Source: Hypomyces perniciosus (lineage: Eukaryota; Ascomycota; Sordariomycetes; Hypocreales; Hypocreaceae). From it: a stretch of 64,000 nucleotides of DNA. The notes below the pieces were generated by a model that was given only the letters and a program-made list of their open reading frames with translations, was not told the DNA's origin and made no database searches. A program made the translations under genes and the position numbers. The stretch spans positions 744,001-808,000 of the forward strand of contig SPDT01000001.1 of assembly GCA_008477525.1 (NCBI GenBank). The letters run 5' to 3'. Each line of letters opens with the position of its first letter. Within the stretch, counting starts at the first letter, position 1. Below are positions 1 to 12,916 of the stretch, one piece after another.

Positions 1-184
1 CTACCTGGGGAACTACCTGGGCAGACGATTGAACGTACCGCAGTATCCGACAACCACCACTAGCTGTTGGACTTCGACTTTACGTCCTTCTCCTCGACAG
101 CTTCTCTGTTGCGGACATTGGTCCATAAACAATATTTCCTGTCAACGCTTCATTTAGAAAGTGGACCCAACATCTCCATACAAA

Positions 185-1354
185 ATGACAGTCCTTGCCA
201 CCTCCGCAACACTGCCTCACATGGCATTCAACGATTTCCCATGGGACACGCGGTCCCCTGACCACTTCAAGCCTCGAAGCGAGGCCAAGGCCAACACTCT
301 GCCTTCTATCAGACAGGTAGAGCATTCTCGACTCCTATATGAAGCTTATTGCTGACTAGATCTAGGTACTTCCAGAGTTGTTAAACGTCAAAGGCTATTC
401 CAGAGAGGGATGTGCGAGGCCTCAGAGCAACGGAAGCCCTCGCTCTTCGACATGGTCGGAATATACCATTTCTTCAAGTGCCAGCAAACGAAAAAGAACC
501 ACACACGAAGAGGAACAGGAAAGCTTGGGGTCTAGACAAATGCCCTTGGTATTTCGTACCATTCCTAAAAATCCGGCCCCGCCTTCACCTCGATTCCGGT
601 CCTCGGTAACAGCGGAGTCATGGACTCCGGCGCCAACAACCTCGGCCATTCTGAATGCTGGCATTCCAGCTCCGGTGGAGGTGAAGGAACCGGCATTTCC
701 CCGAGTTACCCTTCCAAGCTTAAAGACAACGATGAAGCTGGAAGACCAAGGCCCGACCTACGACTTTTCTTATCATCGCTATCAGTCTCAGCCTCCAAGC
801 CCCGTACGATCTCTTGATCGACCGCCATTTTCGGCTGGTGTGTACCCGACGCACTATCAAGAATCAGGGCGATTTGGAGAGTTAGGCGTCATGGGTGTGG
901 GAGGAGACGCCAAACAGCGAAAGAGGCGAGGCAACTTGCCCAAAGAGACAACAGACAAACTCCGGGCATGGTTTGTGGCTCATCTGCAGCGACCGTACCC
1001 TTCTGAGGACGAAAAGCAAGAGTTAATGCGCCAAACTGGCCTCCAAATGAGTAGGTTCTCTTTCCGGTGGTTCATATCACTTGGAGGCGGATAGAGCTAA
1101 CACTAGCTGCAGATCAAATATCTAATTGGTTCATCAACGCGCGGAGGCGGCAGCTCCCTGCCCTGATGAACAATGTTCGGGCTGAGGCTGGTCGCGATGG
1201 CAGGTTGGCCGGTTCTACAGTTGGCGCTGACTGTGACGGCCTCTCCAGGCGTGATGCACTCCCTCTTAGTGATGGAGAAGGCGGTTCATGTGATGAGGCT
1301 ATTGATATTCTCCGACGGCGCGGGGTGGGAAGCTTGAAGAGGGGCAGTGTGTGA
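185..1354 (+). CDS. TALE (KN-type) homeodomain transcription factor
   Basis: Three exons, 185-316, 366-1050 and 1113-1354, give 352 aa. Both introns are GT-AG (49 and 62 nt); the first has a CTGAC branch-like site near 352. The ATG at 185 has a good context (ACAAAATGAC) and no upstream in-frame competitor that I prefer. The first ~230 residues are low-complexity and Ser/Pro-rich. A basic KQRKRRG stretch then leads into the homeodomain, which carries the TALE-specific Pro-Tyr-Pro three-residue loop extension. Recognition helix 3 (NQISNWFINARRRQLP) is split by intron 2 and reads perfectly across the junction. TALE homeodomain proteins are nuclear DNA-binding regulators, in fungi often of development. 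The last ~65 residues show no domain I recognise. Family assignment is secure; the specific role is unknown. It is followed by an unusually long gene-free region. Confidence 0.93.
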
Positions 1355-4300
1355 ACAAAAGCATACCTACTTCTTACTAGCCTTTCCAACTATCCGTTGA
1401 TCTCGGATGATATCACGATTGCCACCACCATGATTGGTGAGGGAGCTTTTCTCCGGCAATGGCCTTATACTTCGCTTGTATCATTGTACATGAACCTACT
1501 GTACGAAGAGGGCCACTACCTGCTAGGGCCAACTGGGAGGGGTTTTTTTTTTTAGGGCATGGGGATCATCTTGGAGGTGTTAGGGATTAAAAGTGGCATA
1601 TGTGATGACAAACGGCTTTTTTCCGAGGGTAACCTAATGGCGAACCAAAAAAAAAAAAATTTTTTGTTAAAATTTTCCTATACAAAACAGGGATATGTGA
1701 CGCCGATCGCCGTTAGAGATGCCATGATACTCTCTAATATAGACTAGCACGGTGGTGGCTGCTACTCCGTACAGTATAATGGAAAGGTAAGGGAGGGAGG
1801 CTTGTCAAGCAAGTCGATCACAGAAAACAGAGTTCCGATAGATAGCAATTTATGTATACTACTATGAACCGGGGACTTCCGCGGCTTGGCCCGTAAAATA
1901 AAGTTTTTTCTTCTTCAATCCTTTCGTTGATAGGATGGAGACCCATTGCTGTAACGTTGAGAGGGACCCAGTTTGCCCGATCGAAGGATTTGGACTGACT
2001 GGGGTGTTTGTTTACGAGAAAGCGAGACGGAAACAGGGTGAAAGAGGGCGCAGTCTTTTTTTTTAGGGTGTAAGACAGAGGAGGGCGTACTACGGACATT
2101 TTTTTTAAACTGTACATAATTAGTATGTTAGTGGGTACTTTGTACACATGAAGAAGAGGAGAAGGCGTGAGTCCCCTCGGCAGTTGGCGGATGAGACGGT
2201 TTTTGCAGATGCGGCTGGCTGGCGGTGGTTTTTTTTTTTTTGATACAGTAATAATAGTATGTGTATGTACTTCGTATGCGTGTTAGTATGCGGTCTGAAT
2301 TGAAGTGGGAAATAGGCGCACCAATAGGAACGACACGACTCGGGAGTATTGGAGGGTGAGAGGAATAAATAAATACTGTGCTGTACGAAGTACGTACGTA
2401 CAGTATTATTATGTATGTATTAGAAGTAAGACAGAGAGAGTGTGTGGGAGACGCCAGTCAGACGGAAGGCCTGGCAGTAGTGAAAAAAAAATTGTTGAAA
2501 GTGGCGTTTTTATGCGAGGCCATGCGGTTTTTGGATTGAGCGGCATAAGGTCGACAGAACAGAACAGACATTGATAGGCGGCACAGGTTGGTTGGTTTGT
2601 TTCGTAATATTACCTATATACTTCGCAGATAGAAGCGGTACGAAGTACATGGGTACATGATTTGTGCGTTTCGGGTTCGCGGTTTTTTCGTTGTTGTGTT
2701 ATTGTGTTGTTATTGTCGTATTGTAGTGTTGTGTTGTCGGTGGCCGAAGAAGACGAGGCCGGCAGATCCCTGCGAATGCATGCGTGGCATGCATACGAGT
2801 GTGTGTAAGTGAGCGTTTGGTGTGCCTTCAGGTGGTGGAGGGCGATCAGGTCGGGAGCAGGAAGGTTTTGGGAGGGAGGGATAGTATGATGAGATGATGT
2901 ATGTGGTGGTGGCGCGCATGGTTGACTGACTGCCTGACTGATTGATTGATGGATTGATTAAATGAAGGGGCATTGATGGACTGCACGAACGGGCTCAAGG
3001 CTCATACATGCGAGTACACGGACATACTCCGTAGTGGTGCGTATATGCGCGTATGCGCGTATGCGGACGATACGGACTACGGAGTACTCCGTATTATTAT
3101 TATATTATTAGAAGATGATGCTTTATGAATCACACACAAACTTATGCCAAGTTCGCCGTTCTGGCCGGTGAAGAACGGCGGCGGAAAGCCGGGCCGATTA
3201 AACTCATGGGTCCAGAGCGGAGAACGGAGCCTACTAAGTTGGGGCAATCCGGATGCTTTTGCTACCTACGTAGTTATTGTGTGGCCTTTCTGTTGCAACA
3301 TCAAGCGGCAACCAAGCATGCTCGCTGCAACGGAGTATACGGAGTACTTGGTAGATTCGGAGAGTAAAGTATGCGGAAACGGTTATATCTGCATGTACCC
3401 CGTCGTATTGGCAAGTACCAAGGTTTGCTACTGGTAGGATGTGATATGGGAGAAATGACTTGGGATGGCATGGCATGGCATTGCAACACGAACAGCGGGG
3501 AGGAGTCCAGGAACCGGCAGGCAGGCCAAAGAGGTCGAGAGCCGAGGGGCGGAAAACGGTAACGGATGCGGAAGGTCTCCCATGAAAGGTCTCCCATGGA
3601 AGGGCTCTTTGTTTGTGTCCAGGGGCTTGCTGGCTGGATTGGCTGGCTGGCTGGCATGGCCTACCTACCTACCTCTCTACTCGTGCATGCTCCGTATAGA
3701 GAAGCACACGTACGAAGTACGCACCAGGCACTACCCCCCTTACTCCATACGATACATGCTCGCGACAAACTCCATCTATGGACAGCTCCACCGTCTGGCA
3801 AGTTCCGTTCGGCGAAACGCAACGGCCTTGGAAGCAAGTACTCCGTCCGCACAGTAACAATCCAACATGATGGGGGCATATCACCCATCCCATCATGGCT
3901 TCACCTGTTCACATGCGAGAGGCAGCCGTTGACAAACTGCTGGATCGGGAGGAAAAAAATTGGGGCTGCCGACGTTGACGAGGCGCAAGCCAACTTGCCT
4001 TTTGCCTTAGCAGGCGGCGAAGAGGGCGCGAAGAGGGCGCGGAGAGGAGAGAGAAGAAGAAGAAATGAAAGGACATGAACGGCCATCAAAGACAAGCCAT
4101 GTCCATGATCGTCGCATATAGAACAGAAACCACATGTTAGCCGTGCCACCGTCGGCATGTCCCCAAACGGCAGAAACGTGGGAGGCGTTGTGGGAGTCGG
4201 CATGCCCAGGCAGAGGGGCTTGGCTGCCAGGGTTCTAGGTTCTACGGTTTCTTACTTGCGCGGTTGACGTGACGTGTGATGAGTTGGACGGAAAAGCAGG

Positions 4301-7300
4301 GCAAGACGCAGCAGGAATTGATGAAATGGCTCAATGTGATGATGGCGCCATGACGGGGGGCGAGGGGCAGGAAGAGGGAGGATGCCAGAAGCAAGCAAGC
4401 AAGCAAGCAGCCCACCCCCTGGCAATTCCAGGGTCCCCCCCGCCCCAAGGGAGCATGGAGAAGGTGTCAAACGACGAAATAATCCCGAGGAGTGTGTGGT
4501 GCCACTGGAGTTGCGGCGCAAAGGCTCAGAGCAGAGTGTCTAGTTTGCTGGGAGATCTATCAGCGGCGTACATAGGTGCTGCAAGCCCAGTCTGCGGGGG
4601 GAGTATTCATGATTCCCCGACGCGACCATTGGAACGGCTGTATGATGTTTTGACATATGCGGGTGTGGGAGCCCACTGGCGAGGAAGAGGTGTGGTGGTG
4701 ATGGTGAATGTCGGGAAGTGGGATGGGGAGGGATGGGGAGGGATAGATGCTGGCGCATATGTGGCGATGAAAGTGGGTGATGGACAAAAATTTACCATGG
4801 TTATGGTTGCAACCATCAATCAAAGGACGTTTTGGCGGAGGAGTCAAGCAATCAAGAGGTACGAGGTACTATACTATACTATACTCTATATTGAGCACGT
4901 ATATGCACGTTGAGTTGGCCTTTCATGTTAGGTAAGTCGGAGTTGCGTGCATAATGTGACGAGCAGGGCCAGGGGCTCTTTTGTTTTTTGATAGAATGGC
5001 AAATGAATGGCACATGCGACGGTGTCTCGCCTCGACCATGGCAATGTGTCAATGTGATGAGACCATTCGTACGCTTCGTGACACTGCATGCAGACAGAGA
5101 GACATACATGCCTACATACGTACACACGTACGGAGTACATAGCTATTAATAATACATCAGTAATATAATACTATAGTACTGCTTGCTTCCTAGTCCTAGT
5201 CCTAGTCCTGACGTTGAAGGTTGCAAGGCGACATGGTAATGCTCCGACCTGATAGACATACTCCGTCGTTTACGGGGCGGCCCAATACCACCGTAGCTGC
5301 ATGCTACGAGTACATGCTACATGCTACATGCCTCCTTTCAAGTGTCATCCATCAATCACGCCGTACGGAGATGATTTGCATAAACATCAATTCCAACATC
5401 CAAGACTGGAGCTGTGTCGCCTCGGTGTGGCAAGAACCGAGCGAGAGGACACACTTGTTCTCTTGACGGATAACGCGCTCCGAGCTGTCTTACTTAAGCG
5501 CCTTCAGCCATCTGCCTATCAGTCCCTACTCTTCGGCTTGTCGGTTATATCCTGCTCGCGCTGTTCTAAACTCTACTTCGTACTCCGTACATACACCTGC
5601 TCGTTGATTTGATGGCTGAGACCTTAAGAGACCGCCACCACCCAAGCACCCAAGGCCGAAGGACGAGCGCACTGTACGGATCCCGATTAGCCTACCTGGC
5701 ACATATGGTCAGCGGAAGCGGCACTAAGCTTTCCAGCTGGGCTCCCCGGCCTGGCTGGGCCGGCTGAACTGGCTGGTGTCCGCTCTAATACCGGCCAGCC
5801 GGGTTGAAGGCTGAAACCGGGCACACCCAGTATGAACTATGCCCTCGAATTACGGCCTCTCGTCCCCCTTCAGCGAATTGTTTGCCCGCCCAAACATCTG
5901 TCGAGCCTTCACCTCTACGACGACAGACGGACCTGCGGCTGTCAAACCACCTGTGGATGTGGGGAACTGCAGTCAGCAGGCATTTCCACACACAATGGGC
6001 CCCGGCCGCGATTCCGTGATTCCCCGCCAGCTACTGCTGCACAAATCACTGCAAACGGCATCCACCGAAGCTCCGGAAACTGGGGCCGTCCATGCTTATA
6101 TCCAGAATATGACCCGGGGTCTCTCTAGACTCTCTCTTCGCAGGGCTGGCACGAGCTTCTACCTACATACATACATAGTACTGCCGTGCACGCGCCGCTC
6201 GACTAGGAATGTTTTGGGGCATATGCCCCAGACGTTGTTTCTTCCAGAAGCTGCCAGGTTCAGAATGAAACCCCTGAGGGCTACGTCGGCTGGGGCGCGC
6301 TGTGGGTTATTTTTTTTTCTTCTTTTCTTTTCAAAATAGGATACAAGATATGGCCCCCAAATCACATTGAGATAGACAGGGGGCACGATATCGCATGTGC
6401 CGTTGTGGTCTCTTCACAAGCGCACCAGCGAAACCCCCCCCCCCCGGCTACAATAGTGTCCTCGCTCCTTGCGAAAACATCACTATGTATGCAAGTGCAT
6501 ACGGTTATGGCTTCGGATGCGTTCGCGAACCAACAACAAACACGTCTGACCATTCATTCAGGAGCTATGCCATTCGCTCGCAACAACCTCCGGAAAGTGG
6601 GTCGCTGCTCGCACATAATCGATCGATATTTATGTACTATTGCCAGGCGCGCGCCTCCGCCCGCCACGTTTCTTGGTTCGCCTCATCTGCTCGTCAACGT
6701 GGGCAGCTCATTTTCCATCATCAGCCTTGTCAGGTAGCCCCCTTTTTGCCGCCCCTGCCCCCCTACCCTCCCCTCCCCTCCCCTCCAAAGTCTAAACACC
6801 CTCATCCCTGGCCCTGGGAATTAGCTCTAGGATCCGGGGGCTTTTATGGAGGGGAGGCGTTTCGTTGCTAGGAGGGAATAAACATCATCCTAGTTTAGAC
6901 ACGGATCCCGAGAGTTCGCCGCCAAGCATCGTGAAAATCCCCCGTACGATGGTCCGAATACGTGCATCAGCCCAAAACGACCCGCTTGAATAGTGTCTTG
7001 CCATCCAACGGATTATCCGACAACTTGGTTCCCTCCCGCGGGGTTAGAAGCTAAATCATGAGGTTTCAGGAGTTCATCCTGAGCTAAAGGTCCAGATAGG
7101 CGAACATCGCGTCTAAGCGACCTTGTATGGGGGGCTGAGTTAATGATGGTACGAAGTATTACACGATAGGCAAAGGCATCCCTCGGTTGTTGGATTAATA
7201 AACTCTTGGATTAATAAACAATACCCCAGGAAACCCGGCAAGTCTAGAGCGATAGTGAAGGTCAGCTGCAAGGAGCTGTCAGGAGCTACGAGACAGTTTC

Positions 7301-7303
7301 GTT

Positions 7304-7336
7304 GAGACAACAGAGAGACAACAGAGAGACAACAGA
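7304..7336. repeat. 11-bp tandem repeat, three copies
   Basis: GAGACAACAGA occurs three times head to tail without mismatch (7304-7314, 7315-7325, 7326-7336), followed by a degenerate GAGAAAATAG. It is a short minisatellite in the gene desert. Confidence 0.9.
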
Positions 7337-7486
7337 GAGAAAATAGCGAGAACAGAGCTTTGTCTCGAGTCAGAGGGGGGACATAGTTGTCAAAGCTGTG
7401 AATTATGTTAGTAAGGGGCTACCAAACTCTCGTATAATGACCAGTTAATAAACCGCACGAGTCTACGAATGTCACCCTTCTATCAA

Positions 7487-7580
7487 AACGTTATACCAGG
7501 CCAGCAAAGTGAGGTGTACTTTGTACAGCTTGGCAATTGTAGCTGATAGCGTGGCGTATATTTGCCATGTAACACCTGCG
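7487..7580 (+). repeat. Dispersed ~90-bp repeat, copy A
   Basis: This segment aligns with 25796-25885 in the same orientation. Shared words include GGCCAGCAAA, GTGTAC, CAATTGT, GCTGATAG and TATATTTGC. Several differences are transitions (for example AGCGTGG here versus AGTGTGG in copy B), which would fit repeat-induced point mutation or ordinary decay. It has no coding potential and no clear terminal repeats, so its element class is unknown. Confidence 0.6.
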
Positions 7581-9332
7581 GGCTTGCGCTTGCGGTTACC
7601 CACCCAGAACTGAGGACACAAGTACTCCGCATACTTGAGTTTGACAACCATCAAGCCATGTTTACGAAACTACGGAGTAAAATTTTCTCACCTCATTGAG
7701 CTTGTGATGGTTCGTGGATTCATTATCATACGTTCGTAGCCTTACCATCTCAGAAGCAACGGGGGCTGTGCGTCGTCAGAGGGCGCATTAGTATCGGTTT
7801 TGAACTGACTCGAAGCTCTTTTCAACTGTTATTCCCGTTAGCAAAGGATTTAGCCTCGGTTCTAAAACGTTTAATGTAGCCGGAGAGAGGGAGTCATTCC
7901 TCGTTGCAACTCGAGTCCCCGGATTCAAGACGCCATGTGCATTACTCTGTGTTACGTGGGGGTGGCGATATACACAATGGCAAGGTCCGTCGGTGTGGTA
8001 AAAAATGATCATCTTGCAGCGGAGGCTATGCTGCGGTAAGCTCCTAGTGTTGCCGCCATGGTGAGACCTCGGGGAGTCTTGGAAATCATCAAGGTGTACG
8101 AAATACGAAGTAGTTTGATTAGAGATATAATTGCGCGCCTATCAAGTCGGACTATTGGAGCAGAGAGAATGAAACTATTAGTGGGGTGTATATGCTCCGT
8201 GTGACAGCACTGTGGCAGGACGAGAATAGATAGTTTTCGTTTGTACTTCTTTGTACATGTACGACAATTTGGCAATATGAGCTGGCTGTCTACTGCAATG
8301 TAGGTGATGTGTGGTTTAACGACTATAACGTTGTGAGTGATAAAAAAGGTTCAATATCAGTGGTGACTATCACGTGAATACATGATAGAGGACAGAAGCT
8401 GGTTAGAGTCCCTAAGGCACCAGGATAGAAAATCAAAGATATCTGCAGAGCAGAGTATGGAATATGACTTAGCAAAGTCGTCTGAGTCATCCCCGAGTTT
8501 GCGGCTATTTATGCTGTAATTTATGAGAGATATTAGTTGAGTATGTTCATCTTGCGGCACATATTAACTGCTCTTAAAATTGATGTGATGGTGACGTAGT
8601 TGAACTCATACAGCACACTGATTAAATGCTCTCAGGTTTCCCATTAATATCATGGTCATCGCTGAGATACCGGATAGTTTAGTCCGGCATATGGGTTTCA
8701 TGTTGATTTGCAACCAATAAGTGGAACTTTTCTTGTGGCATACATTCATATCTTTGAGGTGCACGAGAGGAGGTAGTCTTCTCTTAACCAATTACTAAGG
8801 GCAGATTACTAGTTGTCACTTCACGTCACTGTTTTTATTAAATAAGGATATGGAAATTGTCTGAGAGGCGTAAATAATGTACGTTCAAGGGCAGTATAAT
8901 GGGAAAGTTGTTGATGATATGTCGTCTGGTCCATAACTGCGATATCACGGCACTTAATATTGAGGGCTTATTCCGAAAGTAGCCGTATCCAACAGTAACC
9001 ACGGAGACAGTAGTCATGTAAAAACAATAAAAAACAATAAAAAAACACCGTTTAAGATTTCTGGTGATATTTATCCTCCAAGAAAATTAGTGATATGACA
9101 TTGGCAGATGTGTTGTGCAGCTTCAAAAACCATGAACAGAACATGAGAAGAGCGCCTGGAGGCGGTAATGATGCTGTACGAAGTACGGAGTACGTACCTG
9201 GAGACAGTAGCATCAACCTGGGTTCTCACCAACCAAATTCTGTCTACCTATTATCTATTCGACACTCGAATTGAGGAGCGGCCCGTTGATTCCACGTGCA
9301 TTGGTGACTGAGAAATTTTCAATACGAGTATG

Positions 9333-9359
9333 AAAAAAAAAAAAAAAAAAAAAAAAAAA
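9333..9359 (+). repeat. A27 homopolymer
   Basis: An uninterrupted run of 27 A, much longer than any other homopolymer in the window. No adjacent retroelement or processed gene is recognisable, so I treat it as a simple repeat. Confidence 0.95.
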
Positions 9360-10079
9360 CGTGCACAAGCTGTAGATTGGTGAAAAGGTATGTAAGGTAT
9401 GCGCCGTTAGCGACAGGAGGATTTCTCATCTCTTACGAAGCATTCGTCAGAGACACTGTTGGGGGGTTTTCAAACCCCACATCAGCACTATTAGGTACTT
9501 GGCATTTTGAACATCTCACATCGCCCAGATAGAAGGAATTTCTATGGAAATAAGAGCAAAGGAGTACTACATCAGGCATAAATTTATTAGGCGATTCTTC
9601 GGTTTTGTAAGTAGTATGGTTCAAAATTTCACAAAAAATATAAAGTAGATACTACGGGTAGTACTAATACTCCGTAGATGTCGGCGGTCGGGCCAGAAAG
9701 TCTCCGTCACTGCCTAGCAGTACTCCGTACGAAGTACTCCGTACTACCACAGGTATTAGTCCCTGTCAACGAGCCAAACCACGTGACTTCGCGTAGGGCT
9801 GTTGTCATATCATCGGCAGCGACAGCCTCAGGAAGGGCGTGAAATGGTAAGCTTCATGCTCACTGGCTGCCATGGATTGACGCCGTAAAGGCCTGCGATC
9901 TTGCGAGACATCACTAGGTCGTTCCCTTGGCATATCATTTACCGCGTCCTGGACCTTTTTGCGCGCTATAGGGGTCCTTTGGATCTCTGTTTTGCGGCTG
10001 CGTCTCTCACCTCCGTCCGGCGCCTCCGGCCCGACCCCCTCCCCAATTATTCTGCACTGGATGTGACACGTCGGCAGCG

Positions 10080-12916
10080 ATGTCTTCCAGCGATGCCGTG
10101 CCTCAGCCCGATGTCTCGGGGTCATCTTCGAAAAACACGGAGCCGCTGGCTTGTGTGTCGTGCCGGGCGCGAAAGCTCAAGTGTGATCGCACAAGGCCGG
10201 CTTGTACCCGCTGTGTCAAGGTCAAGAATGAATGCGTGTATCCGGAGTCGAGGCGGAAGCCGACGTTCAAGCGGAGGAACGTCAAGGAGTTGGAGGCCCG
10301 ATTAGGTATCTCGTTGCGAAACCTCAGTTGGGATGGCACGGCGACGGATGCTGACCGTTTTGATAGCCCAGGTTGAAGAGTATCTCACTCATGCGAACAA
10401 GGCCAATGACGAGATAAGCCCGTTAGATGAGCCTGAGATACCACTGGGCAACTTCCCCTTTCCGACTGACAACACAGGTCAGAGTTCCAGTGCTGGCGGC
10501 ACAGACCCCCAATTGTCCTTTGACATGCCTGGGTTTGATAGCCAGAATGAGAACATGTTTGGGCCTGGTGCCTCCGGTCAGCTGATGGGGCTTGGCATGT
10601 CCGAATCCTTGCCCCCCTTCGAAATCATGGAAGAATTGTATGCTTTGTTTCCCCTGTCTGCTTTTACTCGGAGGGCCAGTCGCCTAACACACGCAGGAAC
10701 AATATTTTCTTTGCCACTCACTATCACTACATTCCGGTCATCCACTCTGGCCGGTACTACCAAGCCTTCTATGGAGCCCCCCTGAGGAAACCACCTATGT
10801 GCTTGCAGTACGCCATATGGGCGTTGGCTGCAACTGAAAGTCCCAAATATGAGCAGTTAGCTGAACCCTTCTACAAGAGAGCCCGGCAATATACCGAGGC
10901 CGATGAAATGAAGGTGAGATCGATGGTTGTGCAGTTCGCAAATCTCCGTTGCTCCAGGCTGACTCGTCGGAAACCAGGGCGATGGCGAGCACTCCATCAC
11001 AGTAGCCCATGCACAGGCTTGGGCCATTATTACAGGCTATGAGGCCAAGTACATGCTATTCACCAGAGCAGCGATGAGCGCTGCTAGATGCACCCGGCTG
11101 GTGCAGATGATGAGACTTGATAGACTTGATAAAGAAGATGATGATTATCCTCCAACGTTGGCTCCCGTTAGGGATTGGTCTGAGTTGGAGGAGCGAAGGA
11201 GAGTATTTTGGGGGGCCTTCACATTAGATGCCCATGCGAGCATATCAACAGGCTGGGCCAGTTTGTTCAACTTTGATGATGTGAGCTTTCTTGAATTATG
11301 TCATGTGAGAATAGCTAACTCATCAATCTTAGATAATGACCCGACTTCCAGCCTCTGAAGAAGCCTTCGCCTCAGGCCAGGAAGAGAAGACCTCGTTCTT
11401 ATACGATGTGTTCAAAGGGGCACATTTCCATGGCTTCGGTGGTGCCATTGTCCTTTGTGAGGTCTTCAAGAATATCCTGCGTCACACTCACAGATTGAAC
11501 CCTGCCGACGAGCCCCAAGATATAATGCATGGCGCCTTTTGGAAACGACATCGCGATCTAGACAACAAGCTGTCCAGCCTTTTCATGTTTTTGCCCGAGA
11601 AGTTACGACTTCCCCAAAATATGCGTGATCCCGCGGCGGTCCATACAAATCTCAATCTCCACGCCTCAGTTATTTCTTTACACCACGCTGCTCTTGAGAT
11701 GATAGATAAACATGGTTTGCCCGATGCTATCAAGCAAAACATCATGTGTCGGTTGAGAACGGCTACAGAAGAGATTGTCAACATTGTGAAGATGACGTCT
11801 CATCATACCGCAATCTTTGTATGTTCTCAAAAATCCATTCACTACGTTTTCTCTGACTGACCCCGAGAACAGAAAAGTCCGTTGTGCGCGATCTCTTTGT
11901 ATGGTGCCACAACTGTTTATGTCTATTTTGCGAAGAACGACCCAATCAGCGGCCTGAATCCTCTGGACATTTCCAACCTGGAGGTCATCATTAGTGCCAT
12001 GGAAGCCATTGGGCGTGTGCATCAAATCACACGCGCTTTCCTTCAACAAGCCTGTCTCGATATCGAGCGTAATGGCCTCTCGTCAAGTATACGGCTGCCA
12101 TCACTGTCACAGTACCGCAACCTGTTTGGTGGTCCGGTATCAAGTATTCCCTTACTAGCTCGGACTTCGATATCAAAACACACAGAAATGTCTTCACCAC
12201 TGCCTGGCAGGCTACCCCTTGCCAACCCCAGGGACACTGAATATCCCAAACACCCGAAAATGACCGAACGAATGCTACCGGCTGGTACAAACCCTTCCGA
12301 ACCAGCCATACAAGATTTGGCCCAAAGGGAGCGTTTTCATTCCCTACTTGGTGCTGTAACGCGAAATCTGGCATCTGCATCCTCCGATTTTGCTAAAAAC
12401 AAACGGAAGCGAATGTCTCCGAGTCCTGGGCCGAGTACCATGGCTAACCAGGGCTCATTAAGGACGGTATCTAATGATGGCACGGACAACAGCTCCAGCT
12501 TGCGGAAACAATTCATGAAATCATCCGCCGCTAATCAACTGGGCGGCGGTGGCGGCATATGGAACATTGGGGATGTGGCGACACGCGCTCAATCGGGCGA
12601 TGGCGTTTTCGTCCTTCCGGATCGAACAACGAGTTCCTCAGCGTCTTCACCAGCAAACCGCGGGGCGGGCACTGAGACGCTGTCAGAAAGCAGTCACACT
12701 TCTCCCGGCCTGGGGCTTGGGAATACACCGGAAGAAAACAGGATAGACGTCCGACAGTTCCAAGGTCGCATCGCAACACCACTGTGGCAGACGACTGAAG
12801 AAGGTGTCTTTGCACATATGACAGGCACGATTGCGGGTATGTCAGGCGATGGAAACGATCCATGGGTTTTAATGAACGGGAACCTGAACTGGGACAACGG
12901 CGGGTCGGCAGGTTGA
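10080..12916 (+). CDS. Zn2Cys6 fungal-specific transcription factor (intact)
   Basis: Six exons: 10080-10305, 10367-10637, 10697-10913, 10978-11280, 11333-11818 and 11873-12916, giving 848 aa. All five introns are GT-AG, 52-64 nt, and every junction keeps phase. The N-terminal zinc cluster (about residues 25-52) has the exact C-X2-C-X6-C-X6-C-X2-C-X6-C spacing, followed by a basic linker (RRKPTFKRRNVKELEARL) that probably leads into a short coiled coil. Residues ~165-470 are the fungal_trans middle homology region: PPMCLQYAIWA, an LFTRAAMSAARC-like helix and EERRRVFWGAF are characteristic. The C-terminal ~300 residues are Ser/Gly-rich and probably activating. The protein should act in the nucleus on CGG-type half sites. 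Targets cannot be read from the sequence; the neighbours give no clear pathway, and the promoter is the 8.7 kb desert upstream. Confidence 0.93.

Larger units (their letters stand above)
1355..10079. other. 8.7 kb gene desert rich in GTAC-type palindromic words
   Basis: I see no convincing protein-coding gene here; the open frames are short, overlap on both strands and match no family. The sequence holds many copies of GTACGGAGTAC / GTACGAAGTAC and their complements (for example near 1767, 2383, 2637, 3078, 3333, 3710, 5128, 5580, 9178 and 9720-9740), T and A homopolymers, G-rich microsatellites and TA-rich patches. About 1.4-7 kb is mixed or GC-rich in places; 7.1-9.7 kb is AT-richer. It could be a long promoter for the Zn2Cys6 gene at 10080, a non-coding RNA locus, or old decayed repeats. 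Confidence 0.7.

Noticed and set aside
5839..6339. 166-codon plus-strand frame as a gene
   Set aside because: Low-complexity and unlike any family, with overlapping frames of similar length on both strands.
9333..9359. A27 run as the poly-A tail of a LINE, SINE or processed gene copy
   Set aside because: No retroelement coding or SINE-like promoter lies upstream, and no convincing target duplication brackets it; only a short CGTGCA word occurs on both sides within 40 bp.
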